A DNA stretch of 56,527 nucleotides from Acidimicrobiaceae bacterium (GTDB lineage: Bacteria > Actinomycetota > Acidimicrobiia > Acidimicrobiales > Bog-793). The translations under genes were made by a program, and so were the position numbers. Location of the stretch: positions 1 through 56,527 of the forward strand of contig PLPK01000035.1 in assembly GCA_003159795.1 (NCBI GenBank), given 5' to 3'. The notes beneath the pieces are model-generated. The model was not told where the DNA came from and did no database searches. It saw nothing but the letters and a program-made list of their open reading frames with translations. Below are positions 1 to 7,823 of this stretch, piece after piece. Positions within the stretch are counted from its first letter, which is position 1. Each line of letters begins with the position of its first letter.

Positions 1-83
1 TCGGCGAGATCTGTCATCGCGATCGCGACCGAATCGGGCACGATCATCGCGGCGGCTGTCTGTGTCTGGTAGTTCTTCTCCAT
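1..83 (-). CDS. IS256-family (mutator-type) transposase, N-terminal fragment cut by window edge
   Basis: Read leftwards from an ATG at 83, the sequence gives 27 codons beginning MEKNYQTQTAAAMIVPDSVA and then leaves the window. The MIVPDSVAIAMTDLA stretch resembles the N-terminus of actinobacterial IS256/mutator transposases, which typically read MIVP(D/E)xVxVAM. An AAGGGG ribosome site lies about 9 bases before the ATG. The catalytic DDE core would lie outside the window, so intactness cannot be judged. The family call rests on a short stretch and memory of the family. Confidence 0.55.
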   Translation of the reverse strand, partial: MEKNYQTQTAAAMIVPDSVAIAMTDLA

Positions 84-197
84 GGTGGTGGTCCCCTTGC
101 TGTCCGAGTGACTTGGTGGTCGCCCGAACACCTACCAGAAGGCAGGCGTCAGGCGGGGGACCGCCACCTCAAATTCCACGACGAACGGGACAACCTC
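1..197 (-). mobile_element. left-edge insertion sequence (probable IS256 family), partial
   Basis: The transposase start at 83 is preceded by about 110 bases of leader. Read on the minus strand from about 197, this begins GAGGTTGTCCCGTT, which looks like an IS256-type terminus. The other inverted repeat and any target duplication are outside the window, so the outer boundary is approximate. The element would end about 55 bases before the start of the exported-protein gene at 252 and could have altered its promoter. Confidence 0.4.
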
Positions 198-251
198 CCC
201 GCTTGCGCTTGACCACTCAGCCGATCCCCAGCAGGGTCCGCTAGGTTTCCG

Positions 252-956
252 GTGATGGTTCGCGTGCGCCGATGGCGGGTTCTCTTCGTCTCACTCGGCG
301 CGACCGCACTCGTGATGTCAACCGCCCTCGGCGCGGCCGCGTCTGCGCCCACGCCGACGAGCTCCGTGCTGAAGGCCGCGAAAGCGGCAATATCGAGACA
401 GACGGGCGTTCACGTGGTGGTCTCCGCGAAATCCGGCTCTTCCTCGATGCTCTTCATCCTCGATCTCGGCACGAAGAGCGGTGAGGAGACCGCGTCAGAG
501 GGCAAGGAGAGGCTCACCATTAAGCTGACCCCGACCGGCGCTTACGTCGCCGGGAACTCCTCCGGACTAACGGCCTCTGGTCTGACCGCGGCACAGGCGA
601 AGAAGGTCGGCAAGGACTGGCTCTCCGTGCCGGCCGGTACGCGCGAGTACGCCGCAATGAAGGCCGGCCTCACGGTTTCTTACGTCGCGGGCTTTCTCCC
701 GGTGGCCAAGGGTACGACCTTGTCCACAACCATCACCGATGGTGTTCACCTGTACGTCCTCAAGTGGACGACCGCGGCCACGAGTTCCACACGGAAGCTG
801 TCGCACACGATGACCATCTCAGCCGTGGGAGCGACCCTGCCAGTAGAGCTAATCACGACCGTCTCAAGCGCCTCTGGTACGACAAAGTTCTCGAAGTGGG
901 GCGAGCACGTCGCCGTGAGCGCGCCGCCGGTCGCCTCAACGATCTCCCTCTCCTAG
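252..956 (+). CDS. exported protein of unknown function
   Basis: A 234-residue protein that I do not recognise. It starts at GTG 252, immediately followed by an in-frame ATG at 255. Residues 1-31 form a signal peptide: a basic start (VRVRRWR), a hydrophobic core, then a small-residue region ending near AAASA. There is no lipobox Cys. The rest is rich in Thr, Ser, Val and Gly with alternating beta-strand-like patterning and no Cys, compatible with a secreted beta-rich domain of the LppX/LprG kind, but that is only a fold-level guess. No partner gene is adjacent. The nearest upstream feature is the insertion sequence end. Confidence 0.6.
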   Translation: MMVRVRRWRVLFVSLGATALVMSTALGAAASAPTPTSSVLKAAKAAISRQTGVHVVVSAKSGSSSMLFILDLGTKSGEETASEGKERLTIKLTPTGAYVAGNSSGLTASGLTAAQAKKVGKDWLSVPAGTREYAAMKAGLTVSYVAGFLPVAKGTTLSTTITDGVHLYVLKWTTAATSSTRKLSHTMTISAVGATLPVELITTVSSASGTTKFSKWGEHVAVSAPPVASTISLS

Positions 957-1431
957 GCCACGAGCTGAGAGATCCCCAGCCTTAGGGACTGAGACCCGGG
1001 GGCTTGGCCTGCCCTCTATCGCCGGGTCGATGGGCCAACTTCTGGCCCCCCGGAGCGTCAAGTGATTGCTGTCGCGAGCAGCACACCCGCCGATTTCCGA
1101 AGAGCCAGCAAAGAGGACGAACCCAGCATTGCTCGATCGGAGATCAACGAGCTGCCTGCGTCCATTCGCGAGCTGCTTGCCAACCCCGATGCTGGGGCCA
1201 ACGAACCGCTTCGGTGCAGAGATCGCGAATCGAGACGCTGCCAGGTGTTCGTCAACCCCCGGGTCAGCCTGGAGCCTCCCCCGGTGGATAGTGGCAGTCG
1301 ACGTTGACAGAGACCATCGGAATCGCCCCAACGTCGAGAGGACGAGGAGCAGCACAGATCCCCCAGATTCTCCCACGATAGGTTGTGGAGCCCTTCACCC
1401 CGATCTGTCCACCTGGCGCGACAGGATTTAG
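957..1431. other. 475-base stretch without a confident gene
   Basis: Short open frames exist on both strands (for example 1062-1307 plus and 936-1376 minus). None has a convincing ribosome site, recognisable motif or natural composition, and they overlap each other. The frame from 1062 reads somewhat like a real polypeptide (acidic segment SKEDEPSIARSEINELP) and could be a gene remnant. No clear hairpin terminator was seen. Confidence 0.5.
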
Positions 1432-1505
1432 TGGGCGCTGACGGACTCGAACCGCCGACCTGCTCGTTGTAAGCGAGCTGCTCTGACCACCTGAGCTAAG
1501 CGCCC
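1432..1505 (-). tRNA. tRNA-Val (anticodon UAC)
   Basis: The minus strand folds as a full cloverleaf. The acceptor stem is GGGCGCT paired with AGCGCCC, the D-arm starts TAGCTCAG, and the anticodon stem GCTCG/CGAGC encloses loop CTTACAA. The T-arm contains GGTTCGAGTCC. The loop places TAC at positions 34-36, which reads Val codons GUA/GUR. The discriminator is A, and the 3' CCA is not encoded. Confidence 0.95.
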
Positions 1506-1598
1506 GTTACGCGTTCGGCGCGCCCACCGCCTGCAGTTCTCACCGGCGACCGATTGGTTGCGCCCGGCAATTGTCGCACCTGGATCGAGTCCGTCGCC

Positions 1599-2219
1599 CT
1601 AGGGGCTCTCCGAACCCGGCGCATCGAAGGCGTCAACCGTGACCGATCCCCCACAGGGCGTCATCGTGACGGGGACGGCCAGCGCCTCACCTGTCCCGGG
1701 GATCGCGACGTCGACCGAGGCGACCGTCGAGCATCCCACTCCCCCGACCGGGACGTCGTTGATGACCACTATGAACTCAGCCGTCCCGTCACTCGCCAGC
1801 GTCACGAGACCCGGCGCTTCGCCCCCATCCATCGACGTGATCGAAAGCTTCGGCCCCGCGCCAGCCCCGGAAGCGCCGGATGGGCCAAAGAACTCGAGTG
1901 AGGGGAAGCCTTCGAGCGTGCAGCGCGTCGGACCCCGGTTGGTGAGGGTGAACACGATGTAGGACGTGCCGGCGGCAACACCACCCGGCGCGGCCGTGAT
2001 GCCGAGCAAGCCCGTCGAACAAGTCGTCTCGACGGACGTCGTCGGCACAGTGCTCGTCGAACTCGTCGAGGTGGAAGTCGGCGTCGACGTGGACGTCGAA
2101 GTCGGCGGCGCGTGGTGGTGGGTCACCGGCTTGGGTGAGGACGAACAGGCACCGAGAACGGCACCCCCTGCCAGCACGACGGCCAGCAGCAGTGCGCGCC
2201 GGCCGGCCAGATGACCCAC
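1599..2219 (-). CDS. DUF4232-type lipoprotein
   Basis: Starting from GTG 2219 gives 206 residues. This start is preferred because AAGGGGAGG lies about 6 bases upstream; longer in-frame starts would put extra Arg-rich sequence before the signal peptide. The signal peptide ends in the lipobox VLGAC, so the Cys is probably lipidated. A Ser/Thr/Pro linker of about 35 residues (TSTSTSTPTSTSTSS) follows, then a domain of about 140 residues with four Cys. The domain pattern (CSTG, FTLTNRG, CTLEGFPSLEFF, a terminal MTPCGGSVT) matches the DUF4232 family seen in actinobacterial cell-surface lipoproteins. Function is unknown. Its start lies 19 bases from the stop of gdhA. Confidence 0.75.
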   Translation of the reverse strand: MGHLAGRRALLLAVVLAGGAVLGACSSSPKPVTHHHAPPTSTSTSTPTSTSTSSTSTVPTTSVETTCSTGLLGITAAPGGVAAGTSYIVFTLTNRGPTRCTLEGFPSLEFFGPSGASGAGAGPKLSITSMDGGEAPGLVTLASDGTAEFIVVINDVPVGGVGCSTVASVDVAIPGTGEALAVPVTMTPCGGSVTVDAFDAPGSESP

Positions 2220-2238
2220 GATTGCCTCCCCTTCTCCT

Positions 2239-3492
2239 CTACGGGAAGAGGCCGCGCAACCGTGTCGCCTCGGCGACACGATCGAGACCCAACGCCACGG
2301 CGGCCCGGCGCAACGGCACCTTCAAGGCGGTCGATTTCTGCCAGGTCGCGTCGAACGCCCGCTCCATCGTCTCCCGGTGCCGGGTTGAGAACACACTGGA
2401 CTCCCAGGCGTAGCCCTGGCGGGCCTGGGCCCATTCGAAGTACGACGCGACCACGCCACCGGCGTTGGCGAGCACGTCGGGTACGACCGTGACCCCCCGC
2501 TCCTCGAGGATCGGGTCGGCCTCGGGTGTCGTCGGCCCGTTCGCCGCCTCGACGAGCACCTTGCCCCCGAACGACGAGGCCACCTCGGCGGTGACGGACC
2601 CGGCGAGTGCCGCCGGGACGGCGAGCTCACACTCAAGCGAGAAGAGGGACGCCGGATCGATCTCCTCGGCGTTGGCGAAGCCAGCGACCGTGCCGGAGCG
2701 CGCGAAGTGGTCGCCGAGGGCGGCGGGGTCGATCCCACCCGGGTTGTGGATTGCGCCGCCCACGTCAGCGACGGCGACGACGCGCACGCCGAGCGACGAG
2801 AGGAGGAAGACCAGGGGCGCACCGACCTTGCCATAACCCTGGATGACCGCCCGCGACCCGGTGATCGGCATGCCGAGCTCCCGGAATGTCGCCTGGGAGC
2901 AGAGCACCACGCCCGACGAGGTGGCGCCGACGTGGCCGGCGATCCCCCCGATGGCGATCGGCTTGCCGGTGACGACCCCGGGGGTCACGTTGCCCCGCAT
3001 CATCGAGACGGTGTCCATGATCCAGGACATCACCCGGGCGTCGGTGTTCACGTCCGGCGCCGGGACGTCGCGGTCCGGCCCGAGGAGCGAGGCGATGTCG
3101 AAGGCGTAGCGCCGCGTGAGCCGCTCGAGCTCGGCCTCCGAGAGCGACGCCGGATCGACGACCACGCCCCCCTTGGCGCCGCCGAACGGGATGTCGACGA
3201 CGGCGCACTTGATCGTCATGTCGGCGGCGAGCGCCATCACCTCGTGCACGTCGACGTCGGGATGGAACCGGATCCCGCCCTTGCCGGGCCCACGGGCCGT
3301 GCTGTGCTGGACCCGCCAGCCGGTGAAGATCTCGAGGTGCCCGTCGTCGCGGCGGATCGGGATCGCGACCTCGAGGATTCGTTCCGGCTTGACGATGATC
3401 TGGGTGAGCCCGTCCTCGAGCCCGAGCAGGCTCGCGGCGTCCTCGATCCGAGCGCTGATGGCGTCCCAGGAATCAGCACGCTCATCGGTCAT
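2239..3492 (-). CDS. gdhA: glutamate dehydrogenase (Glu/Leu/Phe/Val dehydrogenase family)
   Basis: 417 residues, the usual length of the hexameric catabolic type. It interconverts glutamate with 2-oxoglutarate and ammonia using NAD(P). The substrate domain carries GPGKGGIRFHP (Lys71), a second Lys at 95 (TIKC) and the catalytic lysine in PFGGAKGG (Lys107). The Rossmann domain has GYGKVG at 219-224. The C-terminal domain contains the family segment VVPDVLANAGGVVASYFEW. ATG 3492 has AGGTGA five bases upstream. The lipoprotein gene follows on the same strand after 19 bases. Cofactor preference cannot be read reliably from the sequence, and a leucine or phenylalanine dehydrogenase role is less likely at this length. 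Confidence 0.92.
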   Translation of the reverse strand: MTDERADSWDAISARIEDAASLLGLEDGLTQIIVKPERILEVAIPIRRDDGHLEIFTGWRVQHSTARGPGKGGIRFHPDVDVHEVMALAADMTIKCAVVDIPFGGAKGGVVVDPASLSEAELERLTRRYAFDIASLLGPDRDVPAPDVNTDARVMSWIMDTVSMMRGNVTPGVVTGKPIAIGGIAGHVGATSSGVVLCSQATFRELGMPITGSRAVIQGYGKVGAPLVFLLSSLGVRVVAVADVGGAIHNPGGIDPAALGDHFARSGTVAGFANAEEIDPASLFSLECELAVPAALAGSVTAEVASSFGGKVLVEAANGPTTPEADPILEERGVTVVPDVLANAGGVVASYFEWAQARQGYAWESSVFSTRHRETMERAFDATWQKSTALKVPLRRAAVALGLDRVAEATRLRGLFP

Positions 3493-3541
3493 GCAATCAC
3501 CTCGTCACCACAGCCACTCCTGCGAGCGTACCGCCGGGCCG

Positions 3542-4450
3542 TCAGGCGATGGACCCATCCGTGCGCATCTTGGGAACTGAGTTCCGATCTGAGAGCCGTT
3601 CGGCCTCGCGGGTCGACGAGATAAGCGGCGACTGGCTGAGCAGCAGCAGCGAGTAGAACATCAGGCCGAGGAAGAGCCCCTCGCCGATCGCCCGGGACCC
3701 CGTCGCGTGGACGTGGTCCCGGAACAGCCAGATGCCCATGACGATGCTGGAGAGCGGGTTCACGATGAGGAGCGCCGCCTGCGACGCGGCGACCGGACCG
3801 GCATCGAGGGCGTGCTGGGCGATGATGAGCCCGATGAGCCCGACAACGGCAACCGAGTATGCCGCGGGGTGCTCGAAAACGTAGACGACCCCGTGGGGCC
3901 ATTCGTTGGCGACGGTCTTGATGAACGCCGCCGTCAGCGCGAAGCAGATCCCAGCACTGACGCCGTACCAAGCGGCCCGCCACGAGCGGGGACCCCGCTG
4001 GGCGGCGACGGCACTGAGCGCGATGGCGCCCACCGCCGCGACCAGCAGCAGCATCCAGTCGTACTTCGACGGGTAGCTGTGGCCCTCCTTGGAGTAGCTG
4101 AGCCACAGGAAGAAGCCCAGCCCTATGGCGGTTCCGCACACCGCGGCCAGGTCGATCCATCGCAGCTGGTGGTGGAACCAGATGCCCAGGATGAGGACGA
4201 GGAAGACGATCTCCGAGACCATGATCGGCTGCACGGTTGACAGGTTCCCGAAGCTGAGGGCGACGGCCTGAAGAATGAAGCCCCCCGTCGTCAGTGCGAG
4301 GCCCGCGTACCAGATCGGCCGCTTCAGAACGCTGGCCATCAGGTGGTGGCTCCGCTTGCTGACCGGATGGGCGGCCTCGACACCCAGGCGCTGGAGAACC
4401 GTCGCGAACGCGTTCGCGCCCGCAGCAAGGAGAGCCAGCAGAAAGACCAT
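3542..4450 (-). CDS. DMT/EamA-like multidrug or metabolite transporter
   Basis: 302 residues with about nine or ten hydrophobic helices spread over the first 280 residues and a short charged cytoplasmic tail (STREAERLSDRNSVPK). The pattern, including AVALSFGNLSTVQPIMVSEIVFLVLILGIWF and a second half repeating the small-residue helices (QHALDAGPVAASQAALLIVNPLSS), fits the drug/metabolite transporter superfamily. It sits in the plasma membrane; substrate unknown. ATG 4450 is followed directly by the first membrane helix. It lies 8 bases after the rnhB stop but may have its own leaderless promoter inside the rnhB end. Confidence 0.8.
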   Translation of the reverse strand: MVFLLALLAAGANAFATVLQRLGVEAAHPVSKRSHHLMASVLKRPIWYAGLALTTGGFILQAVALSFGNLSTVQPIMVSEIVFLVLILGIWFHHQLRWIDLAAVCGTAIGLGFFLWLSYSKEGHSYPSKYDWMLLLVAAVGAIALSAVAAQRGPRSWRAAWYGVSAGICFALTAAFIKTVANEWPHGVVYVFEHPAAYSVAVVGLIGLIIAQHALDAGPVAASQAALLIVNPLSSIVMGIWLFRDHVHATGSRAIGEGLFLGLMFYSLLLLSQSPLISSTREAERLSDRNSVPKMRTDGSIA

Positions 4451-4457
4451 TTCGCCC

Positions 4458-4463
4458 GTTATA
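4458..4463 (-). promoter_or_regulatory. candidate leaderless -10 element for the DMT transporter
   Basis: On the minus strand TATAAC lies 7 bases before the ATG at 4450. That spacing would put the transcript start at or next to the A of the start codon. There is no ribosome site before this ATG, which agrees with a leaderless message. The element overlaps the TAA stop of rnhB. Confidence 0.45.
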
Positions 4464-5106
4464 GCCGGTCGGCGCCGAACGGCGCGGATGCGACGGCGGC
4501 GGCCTCAACGACCCGCCCGACCGGAGCAACGGACCAGGTCAATCGGTGGATCGGGGTTGTGCCGAGGCGGGCGACGGCGAGGCGGTGCTCGAGCGACGCG
4601 TACCCCTTGTTGCGCTCGAACCCGTAGCCCGGATGGGTCCCGGCGGCCGCGATCATCAACCGGTCCCGGGTCACCTTGGCGAGTATCGAGGCCGCGGCGA
4701 CGACGACGCAGAGACGGTCGGCCCCGACGATGCACACCGCGCCCGGCGATCCCGTGAAGTCCCGCGACCCGTCGACGATGATCGCGTCCGGCACGACATC
4801 AAGCGCCTCGAGCGCCCGCGCCGCGGCAAGGCGCTGTGCTTCGGCCATGCCGAACGCGTCACATTCGGCGGCGCTGGCGTGTCCGATGGCGTGTCGCAGG
4901 ACGTGGCCTGCGATGGGAGCGAAGAGCCGCAGGCGCTGCGACGGTGACAGCAGCTTCGAGTCGCGCACTCCGGGCGGGAAGCCCGCGAGGCACTCGCCCG
5001 TCACGACCGTGACGCCGACCGTGAGCGGCCCCGCCCAGGCTCCGCGGCCAACCTCGTCGATCCCGGCGACCGTCCGGCACCCTTCCGCGACGAGCCGCGT
5101 CTCCAT
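4459..5106 (-). CDS. rnhB: ribonuclease HII
   Basis: 215 residues from ATG 5106. It cleaves the RNA strand of RNA-DNA hybrids, including single ribonucleotides embedded in DNA. The acidic active-site residues are visible: Asp17-Glu18 in AGIDEVGRG, Asp112 in IIVDGS and Asp148 in AKVTRDR. A usual KGD triad in the middle reads GAD (128-130). The Tyr of GYGFERNKGY, typical of bacterial HII enzymes, is present. The start is uncertain: an in-frame GTG at 5142 would add 12 residues, while longer frames run into gpsA and look non-coding. It lies 55 bases downstream of gpsA and is probably cotranscribed. Confidence 0.93.
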   Translation of the reverse strand: METRLVAEGCRTVAGIDEVGRGAWAGPLTVGVTVVTGECLAGFPPGVRDSKLLSPSQRLRLFAPIAGHVLRHAIGHASAAECDAFGMAEAQRLAAARALEALDVVPDAIIVDGSRDFTGSPGAVCIVGADRLCVVVAAASILAKVTRDRLMIAAAGTHPGYGFERNKGYASLEHRLAVARLGTTPIHRLTWSVAPVGRVVEAAAVASAPFGADRL

Positions 5107-5161
5107 CCCGACCCCCGCGTCGCGGTTCGTCCGGTGGCGCACGGACGGGCCGGGGGGCCTC

Positions 5162-6199
5162 TCAGGCACGGCGGCCGCCGTCGCGGACCCGGTCGCTCCG
5201 GTTGGGGAGGTTCTCCACCTCCGACCGCGGTGCACGACGCATGAGCAGCGGGATCGCCTCCGAGGGAGGTCGGTTCCCGTAGCACACGGCGACGACCTGC
5301 TCGGCGACGGGAACCTCGACGTCGAGTTGACCCGCGAGGTCGACCACCGGTCGGCAGGTCTTCACCCCCTCGGCGACCATGCGGGTCCGGCCGATCACCT
5401 GCTCGAGCGACAGGCCCTGCCCGAGCGCGACGCCGACCGCGAAATTCCTACTCTTCAGGCTCGTGCAGGTCGCGACGAGGTCGCCGAGGCCCGCGAGGCC
5501 CGCGAACGTCGCCGGCTCCCCGCCGAGCGCGACACCGAGTCGGGTGAGTTCGGCGAGCGAGCGCGTGATCAGGGTGGCCCTCGTGTTGTCACCGAATCCG
5601 AGGCCGACCGACATGCCGCTCGCGATCGCCAGGACGTTCTTCACCGCGCCAGCGATCTCGCAGCCGATCACGTCTGGGTTCGTGTAGACGCGCAGGGTCT
5701 CGGTTACGAAGAGGTCTCGGATCTCGCCGGCAAGGCTCTCGTCGGCGAAGGCGACGACCGACGCAGTCGGTTGACCCTCGCACACCTCGGCTGAGAGGTT
5801 CGGACCCGTGAGCACCCCGACGGGGTGGCCGGGCCAGCACGCGTCGACGATCTCCGAGATCCGGGCCATGGTGCCCTCCTCGAGACCCTTCGAGAGGCTG
5901 AGCACCGGGACACCCGCCGGGACATCCCCTGCCGCCGCGCCGAGGACGGCGCGCACGCCATGACTCGGGAGCGCGATCACGACGAGCTCGGCACCACCGA
6001 GCGCCTCGGCGACCGACGAGGTCGCACGCAGTCGGTCCGACAAGGGGAAGTCCCCGAGATACGAGGAGTTCCTCCGTCGATCGCGTATCTCGGCGACCAC
6101 GGCCTCCGAACGCGCCCAGAGCGTCGTCGGTGTGCGAGCCGAGACGAGCGATGCGATCGTCGTCCCCCAGGAACCGGCGCCGAGCACGGCAACTCTCAT
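5162..6199 (-). CDS. gpsA: glycerol-3-phosphate dehydrogenase [NAD(P)+]
   Basis: 345 residues, normal length. It reduces dihydroxyacetone phosphate to sn-glycerol-3-phosphate, the backbone of membrane phospholipids. The nucleotide-binding GAGSWGTT lies at 7-14, the catalytic Lys187 in GAVKNVLAIASG, GDNTRA at 203-208 and AGLGDLVATC at 236-245. An atypical charged tail (EVENLPNRSDRVRDGGRR) follows the catalytic domain. ATG 6199 has a GAGG element about 6 bases upstream. rnhB follows on the same strand, and cofC starts divergently 168 bases away. Confidence 0.95.
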   Translation of the reverse strand: MRVAVLGAGSWGTTIASLVSARTPTTLWARSEAVVAEIRDRRRNSSYLGDFPLSDRLRATSSVAEALGGAELVVIALPSHGVRAVLGAAAGDVPAGVPVLSLSKGLEEGTMARISEIVDACWPGHPVGVLTGPNLSAEVCEGQPTASVVAFADESLAGEIRDLFVTETLRVYTNPDVIGCEIAGAVKNVLAIASGMSVGLGFGDNTRATLITRSLAELTRLGVALGGEPATFAGLAGLGDLVATCTSLKSRNFAVGVALGQGLSLEQVIGRTRMVAEGVKTCRPVVDLAGQLDVEVPVAEQVVAVCYGNRPPSEAIPLLMRRAPRSEVENLPNRSDRVRDGGRRA

Positions 6200-6355
6200 C
6201 GAAACCTCACCGACAAGAGGTTCGGCGGCTGTGCGCGATGCCGACCATCTGAGACACGCTAATACCCGGTCCCGTCACGAACCCTCATCCACCCGCACCC
6301 GTACGACCCGCTCCAGGGTCGCACGAACTCAGGCGAACCACGACCGCACCGACCA

Positions 6356-6361
6356 TAGACT
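6356..6361 (+). promoter_or_regulatory. candidate leaderless -10 element for cofC
   Basis: TAGACT is followed by exactly six bases and then the GTG start at 6368. This is the spacing expected if transcription starts at the G of the start codon. No Shine-Dalgarno sequence precedes the GTG. The call rests on motif and spacing only. Confidence 0.45.
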
Positions 6362-6367
6362 GCCGCG

Positions 6368-6979
6368 GTGCGCGCAGTGCTTGTCCCGGTGAAGTCGTTC
6401 CGACTGGCCAAACTCCGGCTCGCGGGGGTGCTCAACGGGCAGGCGAGGAGGCGGCTCGCGCGCGAGCTCGCCGAGATCGTCCTGTCCGCCGCGCACGGCA
6501 CGCCCGTCTACGTCGTCTGCGACGACGGAGAGGTCGCGGACTGGGCGGTCAACCGGGGGGCGACGGCCCTCTACGCGCCGGGACTCGGCCTGTCGGCGGC
6601 CGTCGAGGCGGGTGTCAGACACCTCGCGGGGGAGGGGTTCTCTCTCGCCGTGGTCACCCACGCCGACCTTCCGCTCGTGAGCGACCTCTCCGGATTCGGG
6701 TCACCCTCCGAGGTGACGCTCGCGCCGGACCGCAGGCGCGACGGCACAAACGTCGCCGGGGTGCCGACCGAGGCCGGCTTCCGTTTCTCATACGGGCCGG
6801 GTTCGTTCGCCCGCCACCTTGGCGAGGCCGCGCGACTCGGCTTGCACTGCACAATCGTCGACGACCCGCGGCTGTCGTCCGACGTCGACCTACCGGTCGA
6901 CCTCGCGCTGATGTCGCGCCTCGTCGCGCAGCCACCCGCCACGACCACCGCGGAACCCACCAAGGACGAACAACAGTGA
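6368..6979 (+). CDS. cofC: 2-phospho-L-lactate / phosphoenolpyruvate guanylyltransferase
   Basis: 203 residues from GTG 6368. CofC/FbiD transfers GMP from GTP to 2-phospholactate or, in many actinobacteria, phosphoenolpyruvate, making the activated precursor of the coenzyme F420 side chain. Family marks are VPVKSFRLAKLRL at 6-18 (nucleotide loop), VTHADLPLV around Asp100 (metal ligand), APDRRRDGTNV near 119-129 and FSYGPGSFARH at 140-150. The last 20 residues are a low-complexity hydrophilic tail. No other F420 gene (fbiA/B/C) is in the window. Which of the two substrates is used cannot be decided here. Confidence 0.92.
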   Translation: MRAVLVPVKSFRLAKLRLAGVLNGQARRRLARELAEIVLSAAHGTPVYVVCDDGEVADWAVNRGATALYAPGLGLSAAVEAGVRHLAGEGFSLAVVTHADLPLVSDLSGFGSPSEVTLAPDRRRDGTNVAGVPTEAGFRFSYGPGSFARHLGEAARLGLHCTIVDDPRLSSDVDLPVDLALMSRLVAQPPATTTAEPTKDEQQ

Positions 6980-7031
6980 GGCGGCGTTTGCGGCAGAAAC
7001 GACGCCGCACGGGACGGACGCAGCTCACGAG

Positions 7032-7760
7032 ATGACCACGAACCTTGCGACCCCGAAGCGCGCGCTCGCGATCGCCGCCCACGCGGACGACATCGAGTTC
7101 GGGTGCGGCGGCACGTTCGCGAAGTGGGCCCGCGACGGGTCCGAGATCTTCCATCTCATCTGCACCGACGGTTCCAAGGGCTCCTGGGATCCCACGACGG
7201 ACCCGGCTCGGCTCGTCGCCATGCGGCAGGCCGAACAACGCGCGGCGGCGCGCACCCTCGGCGGGTCGGCCGAGGTCGTCTTCCTCGGCTGGCCCGACGG
7301 CGAGCTCGAGCCCGGCCTGGCGCAACGAAGAGAGATCGCCCGCTGGATCCGGACGATCGCCCCCGACGTCGTCCTCGGCCACGATCCGTGGATGCATTAC
7401 CGGCTCCACCCCGACCACCGCGCGGCCGGCTTCCTCGTCACGGACGGTGTCGTCGCGGCGCGCGATCCCCTGTTCCTGTCGGACCTCGGTCTCCCACCGC
7501 ACCGACCGCGAACCGCTCTCCTGTTCGAAGCCGGCACGATCGACCACGTCGAGGACGTCTCGGCCACAATCGGGGTGAAGATCGCGGCACTGCTCCAGCA
7601 CCGCAGTCAGCTGCGATCAACAATGGCGATCCCGGACGAGGAGACGGACGGCGGTCCCAGGCTGGACGCGTTCCATGCGCGGGTGAGGAGCGAGGCCGCC
7701 GGAGTCGGAGCGCCCTACGGGTTTGCGGCGGGGGAAGGGTTCAAACTGCTCGAGCTATGA
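7032..7760 (+). CDS. PIG-L family zinc deacetylase
   Basis: 242 residues. The PIG-L/LmbE fold deacetylates N-acetylglucosamine-type or related substrates; the family includes MshB and Mca of mycothiol metabolism and antibiotic deacetylases. The zinc motif AHADD is at 16-20, with HPDH at 126-129 giving the third ligand region. The central GHDPWMHYRLHPDHRAAG is typical of the short bacterial forms. It starts 52 bases after cofC on the same strand, so the two could share a transcript. No clear ribosome site precedes the ATG. The substrate is unknown. Confidence 0.85.
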   Translation: MTTNLATPKRALAIAAHADDIEFGCGGTFAKWARDGSEIFHLICTDGSKGSWDPTTDPARLVAMRQAEQRAAARTLGGSAEVVFLGWPDGELEPGLAQRREIARWIRTIAPDVVLGHDPWMHYRLHPDHRAAGFLVTDGVVAARDPLFLSDLGLPPHRPRTALLFEAGTIDHVEDVSATIGVKIAALLQHRSQLRSTMAIPDEETDGGPRLDAFHARVRSEAAGVGAPYGFAAGEGFKLLEL

Positions 7761-7809
7761 GCGACCCACTCTGAGTCCCGGCTTTCTCGCCAGGACCCAG
7801 AGTGGTCGC
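7761..7809. terminator. hairpin between convergent deacetylase and HU genes, probable bidirectional terminator
   Basis: GCGACCCACTCTG (7761-7773) pairs with CAGAGTGGTCGC (7798-7809) apart from one bulged C. The inner part can add GTCCCGG/CCAGGAC with one mismatch. The hairpin fills most of the 63-base gap between two genes that point at each other. No strong U-tract follows on either side. Confidence 0.5.
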
Positions 7810-7823
7810 GAAACACACCGCTT

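Noticed and set aside
936..1376. 146-codon minus-strand frame between the exported protein and tRNA-Val
   Set aside because: It overlaps the end of the exported-protein gene antisense, has no ribosome site, and has no recognisable motif.
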